Of a DNA stretch of 64,000 nucleotides, positions 1 to 8,616 are shown piece by piece. The position numbers and the translations under genes were made by a program. The stretch's first letter is position 1, and each line of letters begins with the position of its first letter. The notes beneath the pieces are model-generated. The model saw only the letters and a list, made by a program, of their open reading frames with translations. It made no database searches and was not told the origin of the DNA. Source of the stretch: JB111 sp049856295 (GTDB lineage: Bacteria > Actinomycetota > Actinomycetes > Actinomycetales > Actinomycetaceae); contig NZ_JBNDMZ010000015.1 of the NCBI RefSeq assembly GCF_049856295.1, forward strand, positions 6,304 to 70,303, in the 5' to 3' direction.

Positions 1-947
1 TCGAGGACGGTTCCGAGACCGAGCCCGTCGAGGCCGGGATGTTCAACTCCGCCTTCCACACGGGCGGTCAGCACGGCGACGTGAGCGCGGCCGCCGCCTG
101 CACGATCGCCACCGTCGAGGGCATGTCCGACGTCCGGATCGACGACTACATGGTGGTCGACTTCGCGGGGTTCATCGGCGTCGTCGAGGCCCTGGACGGG
201 GTCCCGATGTACGTGGACGAGGACATCGACGACCCGGGTGCCGGGCTCGAGCTCGACGAGGGCTGCCAGATCCTCGACGGCGAGGAGGCGCTCGGCTACG
301 CGCGCGCCCGCCAGACGCTCGGCGACGGCTCGGACATCTCCCGGATCGGCCGGCAGCAGCAGCTCGTCAGCGCCATCGCCCGCGACGTGCTCTCCAGCCG
401 CGTCCTGTTCGACCTGCCGCGCCTGTACTCGGTGCTCGACGCCGGCACGCAGACCCTGACGACCTCGCCCGAGTTCGGCAGCATCCGCAACCTCGCCGGC
501 CTCGCGGTCTCGCTGCGCGGCCTCGAGGGCGAGAACATCGGGTTCCTCACGATGCCCTGGGAGCCCGCGGGCTACCGCGTCACCCCGACCGAGGAGGCCG
601 ACGACGTGTGGGCCGCCCTGCGCGAGGACGAGCCGATCCCGGGGACGACCGCGGCGGCGGACCCCGAGCTCGGCGGCGGGACCCCGACCGACGAGTCGAA
701 CTCCGCGGGGACGGGCGAGAGCGCGTCCGAGGGGGCGTCGGAGGGTGCGTCGGACGGCGCGGCCCCGGAGGAGACCGGCACGGCGATCGGCACGGGCGGC
801 GACCTGGCCCAGGAGGCACGGGACGCGGTCGCGGCGGAGGAGACCCCCACCGACGAGGCCGACAGCCACGGCACGCCCGACGACGCTGCCCCGCCCGCCC
901 CGACGGCCGAGCCGGAGGCCGCCCCCCTCCCGCCGTGCACCCGGTGA
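1..947 (+). CDS. LytR-CpsA-Psr (LCP) family protein, 5' end cut by window edge
   Basis: The reading frame is open from the left edge (first full codon at base 3), so the N-terminus and membrane anchor lie outside the window. The visible part has LCP hallmarks: an FNSAFHTGG stretch in place of the usual lipid-site K-L-N-x-A-Y, the segment V-V-D-F-x-G-F, and ALGYARARQ followed by DISRIGRQQQ, which carries the conserved arginines. LCP enzymes move lipid-linked glycopolymers onto peptidoglycan outside the membrane. After the domain, about 100 residues are low-complexity Ser/Glu/Ala/Thr (repeats of EGAS), a probable wall-spanning or disordered tail. A second LCP gene follows at 1030, so this is a tandem pair. 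The family call is firm; the polymer attached is unknown. Confidence 0.88.
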   Translation, partial: EDGSETEPVEAGMFNSAFHTGGQHGDVSAAAACTIATVEGMSDVRIDDYMVVDFAGFIGVVEALDGVPMYVDEDIDDPGAGLELDEGCQILDGEEALGYARARQTLGDGSDISRIGRQQQLVSAIARDVLSSRVLFDLPRLYSVLDAGTQTLTTSPEFGSIRNLAGLAVSLRGLEGENIGFLTMPWEPAGYRVTPTEEADDVWAALREDEPIPGTTAAADPELGGGTPTDESNSAGTGESASEGASEGASDGAAPEETGTAIGTGGDLAQEARDAVAAEETPTDEADSHGTPDDAAPPAPTAEPEAAPLPPCTR

Positions 948-990
948 CCACTCCACGGGGTGGTGCCACCCGGTCGGTCGGGATCGCGGA

Positions 991-996
991 TAGCCT
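991..996 (+). promoter_or_regulatory. Candidate -10 box of second LCP gene
   Basis: TAGCCT lies 33 bases before the ATG at 1030, leaving room for a short leader that contains the GGGGGGA ribosome-binding stretch just before the start. No convincing -35 was seen. Confidence 0.35.
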
Positions 997-1029
997 GCGG
1001 ATCGCTGGACGACGACCCGGGGGGACACG

Positions 1030-2589
1030 ATGAACGACGACGAGCTTCCGCCGTCGTACGCACCCCGCCGGGGGCGCCGGTCCGACGGTGCGCCGCAGCG
1101 ACCGCCGCGGTCCGAGCGTCCCGCGGGCTCCGGGGCCGACGGTGCGCGTGACGGCGCCGGTGCCGCCACCGGCGCGACCCGGGTGAACCCGCGCCGCTCG
1201 TCCGCCGCGCCGCCTCCTCCGCCGAACGACCAGGGCAACGCCACCGTGCGGCGGTCGATCCGTCAGAGCCCGGCCGCCTCCCCGCGCCGCGCGGCCGCCG
1301 ACCGCAGCGGCATCCCCACGCGCGCCGACGCAGGTGGCGCCCCCGTCGGTGGGCCCCGCGACGCCGGGGCCGCCCGCGCCGGTGGGCACGGCGACGCCGG
1401 GGCCACCCGCGCGATGCCCGCCGCCGTGGCGGACGGCTGGAACGACGGCCACGCGCAGGCCGCACAGCCCCCGCCGTCGTACGCACCGCCGTCGTCCTCG
1501 CGGGCCGGCCGGTCCGCCGGGCCGCAGTACCCGGACCAGCCGCAGCACGCCCCCGGCCCGCAGCACCCCGGTGGTCCGCGGTATCCCGACGACCCCGGCC
1601 ACCGCCCGCCACCGCCGCCGGGTCGGCCCCCGCGGCAGCGGCGTCGTCGTCGGCCGGGACGAGTGATCGCCCTCGTGCTCGTCACCCTCCTCGTGCTCGT
1701 CGTCGCGTGGCCCGTGGGCCTCGCGATCTGGGCCGACGGCCGGATCGCACACACCACCGCGCTCTCGGGCGCCGAGGACACGACCGGCACCACCTACGTC
1801 CTCGCGGGCACCGACACCCGCGGCGGCGCCATCGAGGACGGGGTCGAGGGCTCGCGCTCGGACTCGATCCTCGTGCTGCACGACCCGGAGTCCGGCACTC
1901 CCTCGCTCATCTCGCTGCCGCGCGACACCCTCGTCGAGATCCCCGGGCACGGCGACAACAAGCTCAACGCCGCCTACTCGCTCGGCGGGCCCGAGCTGCT
2001 CGTCCAGACCGTCGAGGAGCTCATGGGGCTCACCGTCGACCACTACGTGGAGATCGGCATGGGCGGACTCTCGGACATCGTCGACGCGGTCGGCGGGGTC
2101 GAGCTCTGCCTCGACTACGACGTGGAGGACGAGTTCTCCGGACTCAGCTGGCAGGCCGGGTGCCACGTCTCCGACGGCGAGACCGCCCTCGCGTTCGCCC
2201 GGATGCGCTACTCCGACCCCACCGGTGACATCGGCCGCGGGCTGCGCCAGCGCCAGGTCATCGGCGCGATCGCCGACTCCGTGGCAACGCCCGGCACCCT
2301 GCTCGACCCGCGACGCCACGTCTCGCTCGCCCGGACCGGCACCGACGTCCTCATCACCGACGAGGAGACCGGCATCGTCGACCTCGGCCGGCTCGCCCTC
2401 GCGTTCCGGGGCGCCTCGAACGGCGGGTTCGTCGGCGCACCGCCCGTGGCCGACCCCGCCTACCGGGCCGGCGGCCTCGGCGTGACCGTCCTGCTCGACG
2501 CCGACGCGATGCCCGCGTGGCTCGAGTCCGTCCGCGACGGGACGATCGCCCCGTCCTCGGAGGAGCCGACGACCCCCGCGGGCGGCTAG
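1030..2589 (+). CDS. LCP family cell-wall glycopolymer ligase
   Basis: 519 aa. Residues 1-211 are a cytoplasmic, Pro/Gly/Arg-rich disordered region with repeated Tyr-Pro-Asp and Gly-Pro-Gln motifs. One membrane segment follows at about 212-235, then an extracellular LCP domain at about 260-480. LCP marks are SLPRDTLVEIPG, DNKLNAAYSLGG, the Y-V-E-I-G-M-G-G-L segment, and FARMRYSDP followed by GRGLRQRQ, which holds the catalytic/phosphate-binding Arg residues. The ATG at 1030 has a G-rich Shine-Dalgarno 4-6 bases upstream. The gene follows another LCP gene after 82 bases. The family transfers secondary polymers such as teichoic acid or arabinogalactan-like glycans to peptidoglycan; the substrate here is not known. 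The long basic Pro-rich cytoplasmic tail may be an interaction or phosphorylation region (inference). Confidence 0.92.
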   Translation: MNDDELPPSYAPRRGRRSDGAPQRPPRSERPAGSGADGARDGAGAATGATRVNPRRSSAAPPPPPNDQGNATVRRSIRQSPAASPRRAAADRSGIPTRADAGGAPVGGPRDAGAARAGGHGDAGATRAMPAAVADGWNDGHAQAAQPPPSYAPPSSSRAGRSAGPQYPDQPQHAPGPQHPGGPRYPDDPGHRPPPPPGRPPRQRRRRRPGRVIALVLVTLLVLVVAWPVGLAIWADGRIAHTTALSGAEDTTGTTYVLAGTDTRGGAIEDGVEGSRSDSILVLHDPESGTPSLISLPRDTLVEIPGHGDNKLNAAYSLGGPELLVQTVEELMGLTVDHYVEIGMGGLSDIVDAVGGVELCLDYDVEDEFSGLSWQAGCHVSDGETALAFARMRYSDPTGDIGRGLRQRQVIGAIADSVATPGTLLDPRRHVSLARTGTDVLITDEETGIVDLGRLALAFRGASNGGFVGAPPVADPAYRAGGLGVTVLLDADAMPAWLESVRDGTIAPSSEEPTTPAGG

Positions 2590-2635
2590 CGTCGGGGGTG
2601 TGCGCGGCGCACCGGTCGCGCGAGGAAGGACTTCG

Positions 2636-4057
2636 ATGAACACCGACGCCCACGAGGGGTTCGCCCCGCGGCGCCCCACGCCCGAGGACGACGCCCGGCT
2701 CGGCGCCGAGGTCGACCGCGCCGGGCACCTGCTCGACGCCGGGGACCACGCCGCGGCCGTCACCGCCCTCGGCGACGTCCTCGGTTGGTCCGAGTCCCTC
2801 TACGGCCCCGCCGACGCCGACGTCCTGCTCGTGCGCGGGGAGCTCGGCAAGGCCCTCGGGCTGCTCGGTCGCCACTACGAGGCCGTCGACGTCCTCGGCC
2901 CCGGGGTGGTTCTTGCCCGCGAGCTCGGCCCGGAGGACGCCGAGACCCGCACCGGTCTCATCTCCGCGCTCATCGACGCGCTGCGCGCCTCGGGTCGGGG
3001 CGAGGAGACGCCGTCGCTCGAGCGTGAGCTCGAGGAGGCCGGTGGCGGGTCGTCCGCCGGTGGCGGGTCGTACGCCGCCGCGCACGGGCGCGAGGCGGGC
3101 AACGGAGCCGGCGGCGTCGGTGGCGGTGACGGGGCGCCCGGTGGGGCGAACGTCGACGGCCTCGGCGAGGGCGGCCCGCACCAGGCCGATGCGCACGCGG
3201 ACGGTGGGGCGCACGCGGCCGGCGCGGCACACGCGGCCGCGGACGAGGTGCCCGACCACGACCGGTTCGCCGGGCCGGACGGCTCGGACGACCTCGACGA
3301 CACCGGCGCGCCCGTGACGACCGGCTCGCACGCGAGCACCGGGGCGATGTCCGGGGTGGGCTCGGCGTCGGGCGGCTCGTCGCTCGCCGACGACCTCCGT
3401 GCGGCCGCGACCACCGGCGTCGAGCCGGAGCGGGCCCAGGAGCTCGTCGACCGCGCGGACTCCCCCGCCGACCGCCAGCTCCTCCCCGACGCGCTGCTCC
3501 TGCTCGCCGAGGCCCGCACGCGCGCGGAGGACCCGGACGGCGCGGTCGAGGCCTACGCCCGCCGCGCGGAGGCCGTCTCCTCGCTCGACGGCCCGACCTC
3601 GGGGACCGCCCTGCGCGCCGGCGCCCGCCACGTCACCGCCCTGGTCGAGGCCGGGCAGCTCGACGAGGCCCTCGACGCCAACATGTTCCTCGGCCGTGAC
3701 GCGCGCCGGTACCGCCCCGAGGACCTCGAGCTCGCCGACATCGCGACGGCCCGCAGCGCAGACCTGCTCGCCGCCAAGGGGCGGTTCGAGGAGGCGCGCC
3801 AGGTGTTCGCCGAGCTGGTCGCGCTGCGGTCGAACCGGCCCGGCGTCGGTCCCGAGCACCTCTCCACGCTCGACGCCCGCCACCGCGAGGCGTGGGCGAC
3901 CCTCGAGGTCGACCCGGGCCGGGCGCTGGCCCAGTTCGAGGAGCTGAGCGGCGACCTCGAGCGCCTGCTCCCGCCGGACCACCCGCTGATCGAGCAGGCC
4001 GCGAACGGAGCCGAGGAGGCGCGCTCGGACCTCGCCGGCGGGCCGGCGCAGGGCTGA
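2636..4057 (+). CDS. TPR-like helical repeat protein, function unknown
   Basis: 473 aa, soluble, no signal peptide. The N-terminal part (about 20-130) and C-terminal part (about 260-460) consist of Ala/Leu/Glu-rich helical pairs resembling tetratricopeptide repeats (for example G-R-H-Y-E-A-V-D-V-L and G-R-F-E-E-A-R-Q-V-F). They are separated by about 100 residues of Gly/Ala/His-rich linker. TPR proteins usually scaffold protein contacts. The ATG at 2636 is chosen because AGGAAGGA ends 5 bases before it. An alternative is GTG at 2600, which lies 7 bases after a TAGCGT -10-like box (2587-2592) and would be a leaderless start adding 12 residues. It is last in a run with the LCP genes and converges on the M20 gene. 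The name describes the fold only. Confidence 0.7.
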   Translation: MNTDAHEGFAPRRPTPEDDARLGAEVDRAGHLLDAGDHAAAVTALGDVLGWSESLYGPADADVLLVRGELGKALGLLGRHYEAVDVLGPGVVLARELGPEDAETRTGLISALIDALRASGRGEETPSLERELEEAGGGSSAGGGSYAAAHGREAGNGAGGVGGGDGAPGGANVDGLGEGGPHQADAHADGGAHAAGAAHAAADEVPDHDRFAGPDGSDDLDDTGAPVTTGSHASTGAMSGVGSASGGSSLADDLRAAATTGVEPERAQELVDRADSPADRQLLPDALLLLAEARTRAEDPDGAVEAYARRAEAVSSLDGPTSGTALRAGARHVTALVEAGQLDEALDANMFLGRDARRYRPEDLELADIATARSADLLAAKGRFEEARQVFAELVALRSNRPGVGPEHLSTLDARHREAWATLEVDPGRALAQFEELSGDLERLLPPDHPLIEQAANGAEEARSDLAGGPAQG

Positions 4058-4110
4058 GCGGGGGCTGAGCGAGGGCGGACCAGGGGCTCAGCGAGGGCCG
4101 ACCGAGCCTC

Positions 4111-5364
4111 CTACGCCCCCGCGTCGTCCGCCCCGGCGCCGAGGTGCGCCCGCGCGGCCGCGACCTGCGCACGAACCGCAACCTCGAGCGTGGGGTCGAT
4201 GACGGGCGCGAACATCGGCGAGTGGTTGGCCGGGATCTCGGTCGCCACGGCGTCGCGACCGGCGGCGTCGTCGTAGGTGTCCGCGTCGACGCACCCGACG
4301 AACCAGTACGCGTACGGCGCACCGAACGCGTCGCCGATCCGGGCGAAGTCCTCCGAGGCCGTCATCGGGGTCGCCTCGAGCACCGCCTCGGCGCCGAGGT
4401 CGGCGCGCAGGCCCTCGGCGGTGCGCGCCACCACGGCCTCGTCGTTGTCGGTGAGCGGGAACTGGTCGTAGTACGCGAACTCGGGCTCGCGCGGCGTCCC
4501 CGCCGCCTCGCACTCGCCGTGCACGATGCGCTCGACCGCCTCGATCACCTGCTCGCGCACGACCGGGTCGTAGTTGCGCAGGTTGAGCAGGAGCTCGGCG
4601 CGGTCGGGGATGATGTTGGCCGACGTCCCGGCCCGCACCGCGCCGACCGTGACCACCGCGAACGTCCCCGGCTCGATCTCCCGGGCCACGACGCCCTGGA
4701 GTCGCTGGACGACGTCGGCGGCGAGCACGACCGGGTCGACCGCCGTGTGCGGCATCGACCCGTGCGCGCCGCGGCCGTGCAGGGTGATCCGCACCGAGTC
4801 CCCCATCGACAGCACGGGCCCCGGGGCGATCGCCACCGTGCCCGCCGCGATCGGCATGACGTGCTGGCCGAGGACGACGTCCGGCGTCGGGACCTTGTCC
4901 GTCAGGCCGTCGTCGATCATCGCCTGCGCGCCGGCGGCGTCCTCCTCCGAGGGCTGGAAGAGGGCGACGTACGTGCCCGACCAGTCCGCCCGCCGCTCGG
5001 CGAGCACGCCGAGTGCGCCGACCAGGGCGGCGGTGTGCATGTCGTGCCCGCACGCGTGCATGACGCCCTCGACCTCGGACGCGTAGGCGAGGCCGGTCGC
5101 CTCGGTGACGGCGAGCGCGTCCATGTCCGCGCGGGCGAGCACGGTCGGCCCGTCCCCGTTCTCCAGCACGACGACGACGCCGGTGCCGCCGATGCGCACG
5201 GGCGTCAGCCCGAGGGCCGTGACCTCCGCCTCGACCCGTTCGGCCGTCCGGTGCTCCGCCAGGCCGAGCTCGGGCGTGCGGTGGAGGTCGGTGTAGAGGG
5301 CGCGCAGGTGTGCGAGGCGGCCGTCAGCCTCGAGACCGGCACCGACCTCGAGGGGCACCGCCAC
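4111..5364 (-). CDS. M20 family metallo-amidohydrolase (hippurate/N-acyl amino acid hydrolase-like)
   Basis: 417 aa from the GTG at 5364. The M20D signature is clear: an LARADMDAL segment and HACGHDMH (residues 103-110), which provide metal ligands, then QPSEEDAAGAQ with the catalytic Glu and GxGAHGSMPH in the lid domain. The family hydrolyses the amide bond of N-acyl, indole-acyl or aromatic-acyl amino acids in the cytoplasm. The GTG lies one base after the purE stop (TGA at 5368-5366), so it is probably translated by coupling as the third gene of purK-purE-amidohydrolase. A longer frame up to 5436 would overlap purE by over 70 bases and is less likely. Substrate cannot be read from the sequence. 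Confidence 0.88.
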   Translation of the reverse strand: MAVPLEVGAGLEADGRLAHLRALYTDLHRTPELGLAEHRTAERVEAEVTALGLTPVRIGGTGVVVVLENGDGPTVLARADMDALAVTEATGLAYASEVEGVMHACGHDMHTAALVGALGVLAERRADWSGTYVALFQPSEEDAAGAQAMIDDGLTDKVPTPDVVLGQHVMPIAAGTVAIAPGPVLSMGDSVRITLHGRGAHGSMPHTAVDPVVLAADVVQRLQGVVAREIEPGTFAVVTVGAVRAGTSANIIPDRAELLLNLRNYDPVVREQVIEAVERIVHGECEAAGTPREPEFAYYDQFPLTDNDEAVVARTAEGLRADLGAEAVLEATPMTASEDFARIGDAFGAPYAYWFVGCVDADTYDDAAGRDAVATEIPANHSPMFAPVIDPTLEVAVRAQVAAARAHLGAGADDAGA

Positions 5365-5365
5365 C

Positions 5366-5887
5366 TCAGTCGTCCCGGTGGTCGTCGGCGAGCGAGGCGC
5401 GCAGCCGGGCACCGCGGGCGCGGGCGGAGTCGGCAAGGTCGGACTGGAAGTCGATCATCCGGTCGCGCAGCTCCTCGGCCCGCGCGCCCTCGCCGGCGCC
5501 GAGGATCCGGGCGGCGAGGAGGCCGGCGTTGCGGGCCCCGCCGATCGAGACCGTCGCGACGGGCACGCCCGCGGGCATCTGGACGATCGAGAGGAGGGAG
5601 TCCATGCCGTCGAGGTGCGCGAGCGGCACCGGCACGCCGATCACCGGGAGCGGGGTGACGGCGGCGAGCATGCCGGGCAGGTGGGCGGCCCCGCCGGCGC
5701 CGGCCACGATGACGCGCAGCCCGCGGCGGGCGGCGGCGCGCCCGTACTCGAGCATCTCGTCCGGCATCCGGTGGGCGGAGACCACGTCGACCTCGTGGCT
5801 CACGCCGAGCTCGTCGAGCGCGAGCGCGACGGCGGACATCACCCGCCAGTCCGAGTCCGACCCCATGACGATCCCGACCTCGACCAC
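5366..5887 (-). CDS. purE: N5-carboxyaminoimidazole ribonucleotide mutase (class I PurE)
   Basis: 173 aa, normal length for class I PurE. It converts N5-CAIR to CAIR in purine synthesis, following PurK. Conserved stretches are GIVMGSDSDW near the N-terminus, S-A-H-R-M-P with the catalytic His, the V-I-V-A-G-A-G-G-A-A-H-L-P-G loop, and GVPVPLAHLDGMDSLLSIVQMP in the shape usual for the family. GTG at 5887 is the start, with GGAGGGG 7 bases upstream. It lies 65 bases after purK on the same strand. The pair is standard in actinobacteria. Confidence 0.97.
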   Translation of the reverse strand: MVEVGIVMGSDSDWRVMSAVALALDELGVSHEVDVVSAHRMPDEMLEYGRAAARRGLRVIVAGAGGAAHLPGMLAAVTPLPVIGVPVPLAHLDGMDSLLSIVQMPAGVPVATVSIGGARNAGLLAARILGAGEGARAEELRDRMIDFQSDLADSARARGARLRASLADDHRDD

Positions 5888-5952
5888 GACGTCCCCTCCG
5901 GCTCCGGCGGCACGCGCGTCCGCCCGTGCCTCATCCTGGCATCCCTGCGGGC

Positions 5953-7137
5953 TCAGGCGCGGTGCAGCAGCTCCACGGCCGCCCGCGCGGAGGCGAGCAG
6001 CCCCCCGTGGTCCTCCCCCACCTCGGTCACGTGGCCGAGCTTGCGGCCCGGCCGCACCTCCTTGCCGTAGAGGTGGACCTTCGCGCGCGGGTGCCCGGCG
6101 AGGACCGCGGGGTACGCGGCGGACGGCTCGGGCCGCTCGGCGCCGAGGAGGTTGACCATGACCGCGGCGGGGGCGAGCGGGGCGGTGTCCCCGAGCGGGA
6201 GGTCGAGAACGGCCCGCAGGTGCTGCTCGAACTGGCTGGTCACGGCGCCGTCGATCGTCCAGTGCCCCGAGTTGTGCGGCCGCATGGCGAGCTCGTTGAC
6301 GAGGAGCCGTTCGCCGTCGTCGCCCGGGGCGAGGAACATCTCGACGGCGAGGACACCCGTGACGCCGAGCCCCGTCGCGACCTGTTCGGCGATCGCGCGC
6401 GCCTGCTCGGCGAGCTCATCGGTCAGGCCGGGCGCCGGCGCGAGCACCTCGGCGCACACCCCGCCGACCTGCCGCGTCTCGACGACCGGCCAGCTGCGGA
6501 CCTCGCCCGTGGCGCCGTCCGGGCCCGCTGCGTCAGGTCCCGAGCCACCCGGCCGGCGCGCCGTCAGGGCCGCGAGCTCGCGCGTGAAGGGCACCTTCTC
6601 CTCGACGAGGAGCCGCGCGCCCGGGGCGAGGTCGGCGAGCCAGTCCGCCACGTCGCCCGGGGCGGAGACCACCCGCACGCCCTTGCCGTCGTAGCCGCCG
6701 CGGGCGGTCTTGACGACGACCGGACCGCCGGCCTCGGCGAGGGCGGCGGCGAGCTCGTCGGCGCTCGCCACGGTGGTCCACCAAGGGCACGGGACGCCGA
6801 GCGCGCCGAGGCGCTCGCGCATGACGATCTTGTCCTGCGCGTGCGTGAGCGCGTCCGGACCGGGGCGGACCGGTACGCCGGTGGCGGCGACGGCGGCCAG
6901 GACCTCGGCGGGGACGTGCTCGTGCTCGAAGGTGAGGACGTCGGCGCCCTCGGTGAGCCGGAGCACGGCGTCGCGGTCGTCGGCCCGTCCCACCACGGCG
7001 TCGGGGACCACCTGCGCGGTCGGCGCGTCCGCGGACTCGACGAGGACCCGCAGGTGCACGTCGAGAGCGAGCGCCGCCGGCGCCATCATGCGGGCGAGCT
7101 GCCCACCACCGATCACGGCCACGGTCCGTCGAGTCAC
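5953..7137 (-). CDS. purK: N5-carboxyaminoimidazole ribonucleotide synthase (PurK)
   Basis: 394 aa ATP-grasp enzyme that carboxylates AIR with ATP and bicarbonate to give N5-CAIR, the substrate of PurE. The N-terminal Rossmann-like motif is VAVIGGGQLARMM. The ATP-grasp core has VVKTARGGYDGKG, and further on L-L-V-E-E-K-V-P-F, A-V-E-M-F and NELAMRPHNSGHWTID. The GTG at 7137 is chosen because the protein then begins four codons before the conserved VAVIGGG; a TAGGCT -10-like box ends 8 bases upstream, so the transcript may be leaderless. The promoter region is shared with divergent gtrA, with only 76 bases between the starts. Confidence 0.96.
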   Translation of the reverse strand: MTRRTVAVIGGGQLARMMAPAALALDVHLRVLVESADAPTAQVVPDAVVGRADDRDAVLRLTEGADVLTFEHEHVPAEVLAAVAATGVPVRPGPDALTHAQDKIVMRERLGALGVPCPWWTTVASADELAAALAEAGGPVVVKTARGGYDGKGVRVVSAPGDVADWLADLAPGARLLVEEKVPFTRELAALTARRPGGSGPDAAGPDGATGEVRSWPVVETRQVGGVCAEVLAPAPGLTDELAEQARAIAEQVATGLGVTGVLAVEMFLAPGDDGERLLVNELAMRPHNSGHWTIDGAVTSQFEQHLRAVLDLPLGDTAPLAPAAVMVNLLGAERPEPSAAYPAVLAGHPRAKVHLYGKEVRPGRKLGHVTEVGEDHGGLLASARAAVELLHRA

Positions 7138-7145
7138 GGGGAGAC

Positions 7146-7151
7146 AGCCTA
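7146..7151 (-). promoter_or_regulatory. Candidate -10 of the purK-purE operon
   Basis: On the minus strand this reads TAGGCT and ends 8 bases before the purK GTG. The position fits a leaderless or near-leaderless transcript. Confidence 0.45.
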
Positions 7152-7201
7152 GACGGTGCGAACTCCCCCGCACCGGCCCCGTCCGCGCGGCCCCGCCCGC
7201 C

Positions 7202-7207
7202 TACAGT
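7202..7207 (+). promoter_or_regulatory. Candidate leaderless -10 of gtrA
   Basis: TACAGT lies 6 bases before the GTG at 7214. Transcription would then begin at or beside the start codon. Confidence 0.5.
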
Positions 7208-7213
7208 TGTCCG

Positions 7214-7837
7214 GTGCGACGCCTCATCGATCTCCTCCTGCGCGGCCAGACCTGGCGGGAGTGGTGGATCGAGTTCCTGCGGTTCTGCACGGTGGGGCTC
7301 TCGGCGTTCGTCGTCGACATCGGCCTGTTCAACCTCCTGCGCTTCGGCCCCGGCGAGCTCCTCATCGACAAGCCGTTGACGGCGAAGGTCATCTCGGTCG
7401 CCGTCTCGATCGTCGTGGCCTGGACCGGGAACCGGCTGTGGACCTTCCGGGAGAAACGGCGCTCGGCCGCCCACCGCGAGGCGCTGATGTTCCTGCTCGT
7501 CAACATCGGCGGCATGCTCGTGGCCGTCGGCTGCCTCGCGTTCTCGCACTACGTCCTCCGCCTCACCTCGCCGCTGGCGGACAACATCTCCGCCAACGGC
7601 GTGGGGCTCGTGCTCGGCACCGCGTTCCGGTACGTCTGCTACCGGTACGTCGTGTTCACCGAGGACCACTCGTCCGGCGGCGGCGCGGACGGGCAGACCC
7701 CCACGCCCGACGACGATCCCGCCGCGCCCGGTGCGCCCGCCGGCGGCGGGTCCGACCCGCAGAGTTCCGACCCGGTGGGCTCCGATCCGGTCGTGCACGG
7801 GTCGGTGTCCAGCGACAGCGCCACCGCTGACCGCTGA
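7214..7837 (+). CDS. GtrA family membrane protein
   Basis: 207 aa with four hydrophobic segments at about 20-40, 52-72, 90-112 and 122-145, and the GtrA-type features VGLSAFVVDIGLFNLL, W-T-G-N-R-L-W-T-F-R and a final F-R-Y-V-C-Y-R-Y-V-V-F. Members are thought to flip or support transfer of polyprenyl-linked sugars for envelope polysaccharides. The C-terminal 50 residues are a Pro/Ser/Gly/Asp-rich tail. The GTG is chosen because the family motif begins right there and a TACAGT box precedes it by 6 bases. It is divergent from purK, as in other actinobacteria. Confidence 0.88.
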   Translation: MRRLIDLLLRGQTWREWWIEFLRFCTVGLSAFVVDIGLFNLLRFGPGELLIDKPLTAKVISVAVSIVVAWTGNRLWTFREKRRSAAHREALMFLLVNIGGMLVAVGCLAFSHYVLRLTSPLADNISANGVGLVLGTAFRYVCYRYVVFTEDHSSGGGADGQTPTPDDDPAAPGAPAGGGSDPQSSDPVGSDPVVHGSVSSDSATADR

Positions 7838-7878
7838 CCGGCGACTACTGACCGGCAGCGAGCGGCGATGTGCGTGCG

Positions 7879-8616
7879 TCAGCCGCGCGCCCGCTCGCGG
7901 CCCTGGACCCGCACGACGCCCGCGGCGAGCAGCACCTGCGCGGCGACGTAGGTGAGCATCACCCACATCCCGTTCCCGGGCAGCTCGAGGCCGGCGAACG
8001 TGCGCAGGGCGATGAGCGAGTCCGAGACGATGAAGACGAGCGCGCCGACGGCGGCGGCCGTGCCGAGCGCCGGCGCCAGCATCGCGGTCGCGAGGATCGC
8101 CACGGCGTAGGCCACGACGGCCGGCAGAAGCGTGCCCGCGCCCTGCGCACACAGCATGACGAGCACGATCCCGTAGCCGAGGAACGGGAGCACGAGCACG
8201 GGCGCGCGCCACACGGGGGTGCCCCGACGGCGCGGCCACAGCGCGATCACCCAGCTCACGTGGGCGAGCAGGAACAGCGCGAGCATCGCCTCGAACCCAC
8301 CCGTGTCGAGGAAGCGCGGCACGAGGTCGCCCCCCCAGGACAGGGCGAGCGCGGCGAGCGCCCAGGAGGTCGTGTGCGAGCGGGGCGCCGGGGTCAGGGC
8401 GAGGACCGCGACCATGAGCGGCGGCAGGAGGAGCGGCTGCGAGACCTCCCGCAGCCAGCCGGGCCCGGTGAGCTGGGCGACCAGGTGGGTGAGCGTGACG
8501 ACGGCGAGGACCACCACGGACACGAGGGCGACGGAGACCTCGGTGCGGCCGGGCCCGCGGCGCGGACCGGGGCGTGCCTCACCCCGGGGCCCGTCGCGAC
8601 GCCCGCCCCCGGTCAC
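7879..8616 (-). CDS. YhhN/TMEM86 family membrane protein (lysoplasmalogenase-like)
   Basis: 245 aa. After about 28 charged, disordered residues there are seven to eight hydrophobic segments. Typical family residues are the S-W-G-G-D-L-V motif in an early helix and V-S-D-S-L-I-A-L in a later one, whose acidic residues are presumed catalytic. Characterised members cleave the vinyl-ether bond of lysoplasmalogens; activity here is only inferred. The GTG at 8616 overlaps the stop of the upstream histidine kinase as GTGA, so translation is probably coupled, placing this gene third in a response regulator-kinase-YhhN operon. If the real start is downstream, only the disordered leader changes. Confidence 0.8.
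   Translation of the reverse strand: MTGGGRRDGPRGEARPGPRRGPGRTEVSVALVSVVVLAVVTLTHLVAQLTGPGWLREVSQPLLLPPLMVAVLALTPAPRSHTTSWALAALALSWGGDLVPRFLDTGGFEAMLALFLLAHVSWVIALWPRRRGTPVWRAPVLVLPFLGYGIVLVMLCAQGAGTLLPAVVAYAVAILATAMLAPALGTAAAVGALVFIVSDSLIALRTFAGLELPGNGMWVMLTYVAAQVLLAAGVVRVQGRERARG

Noticed and set aside
572..2763. Long minus-strand frames opposite the LCP genes
   Set aside because: Arg/Gly/Pro-rich translations without domains; they mirror the real plus-strand genes in very GC-rich DNA.
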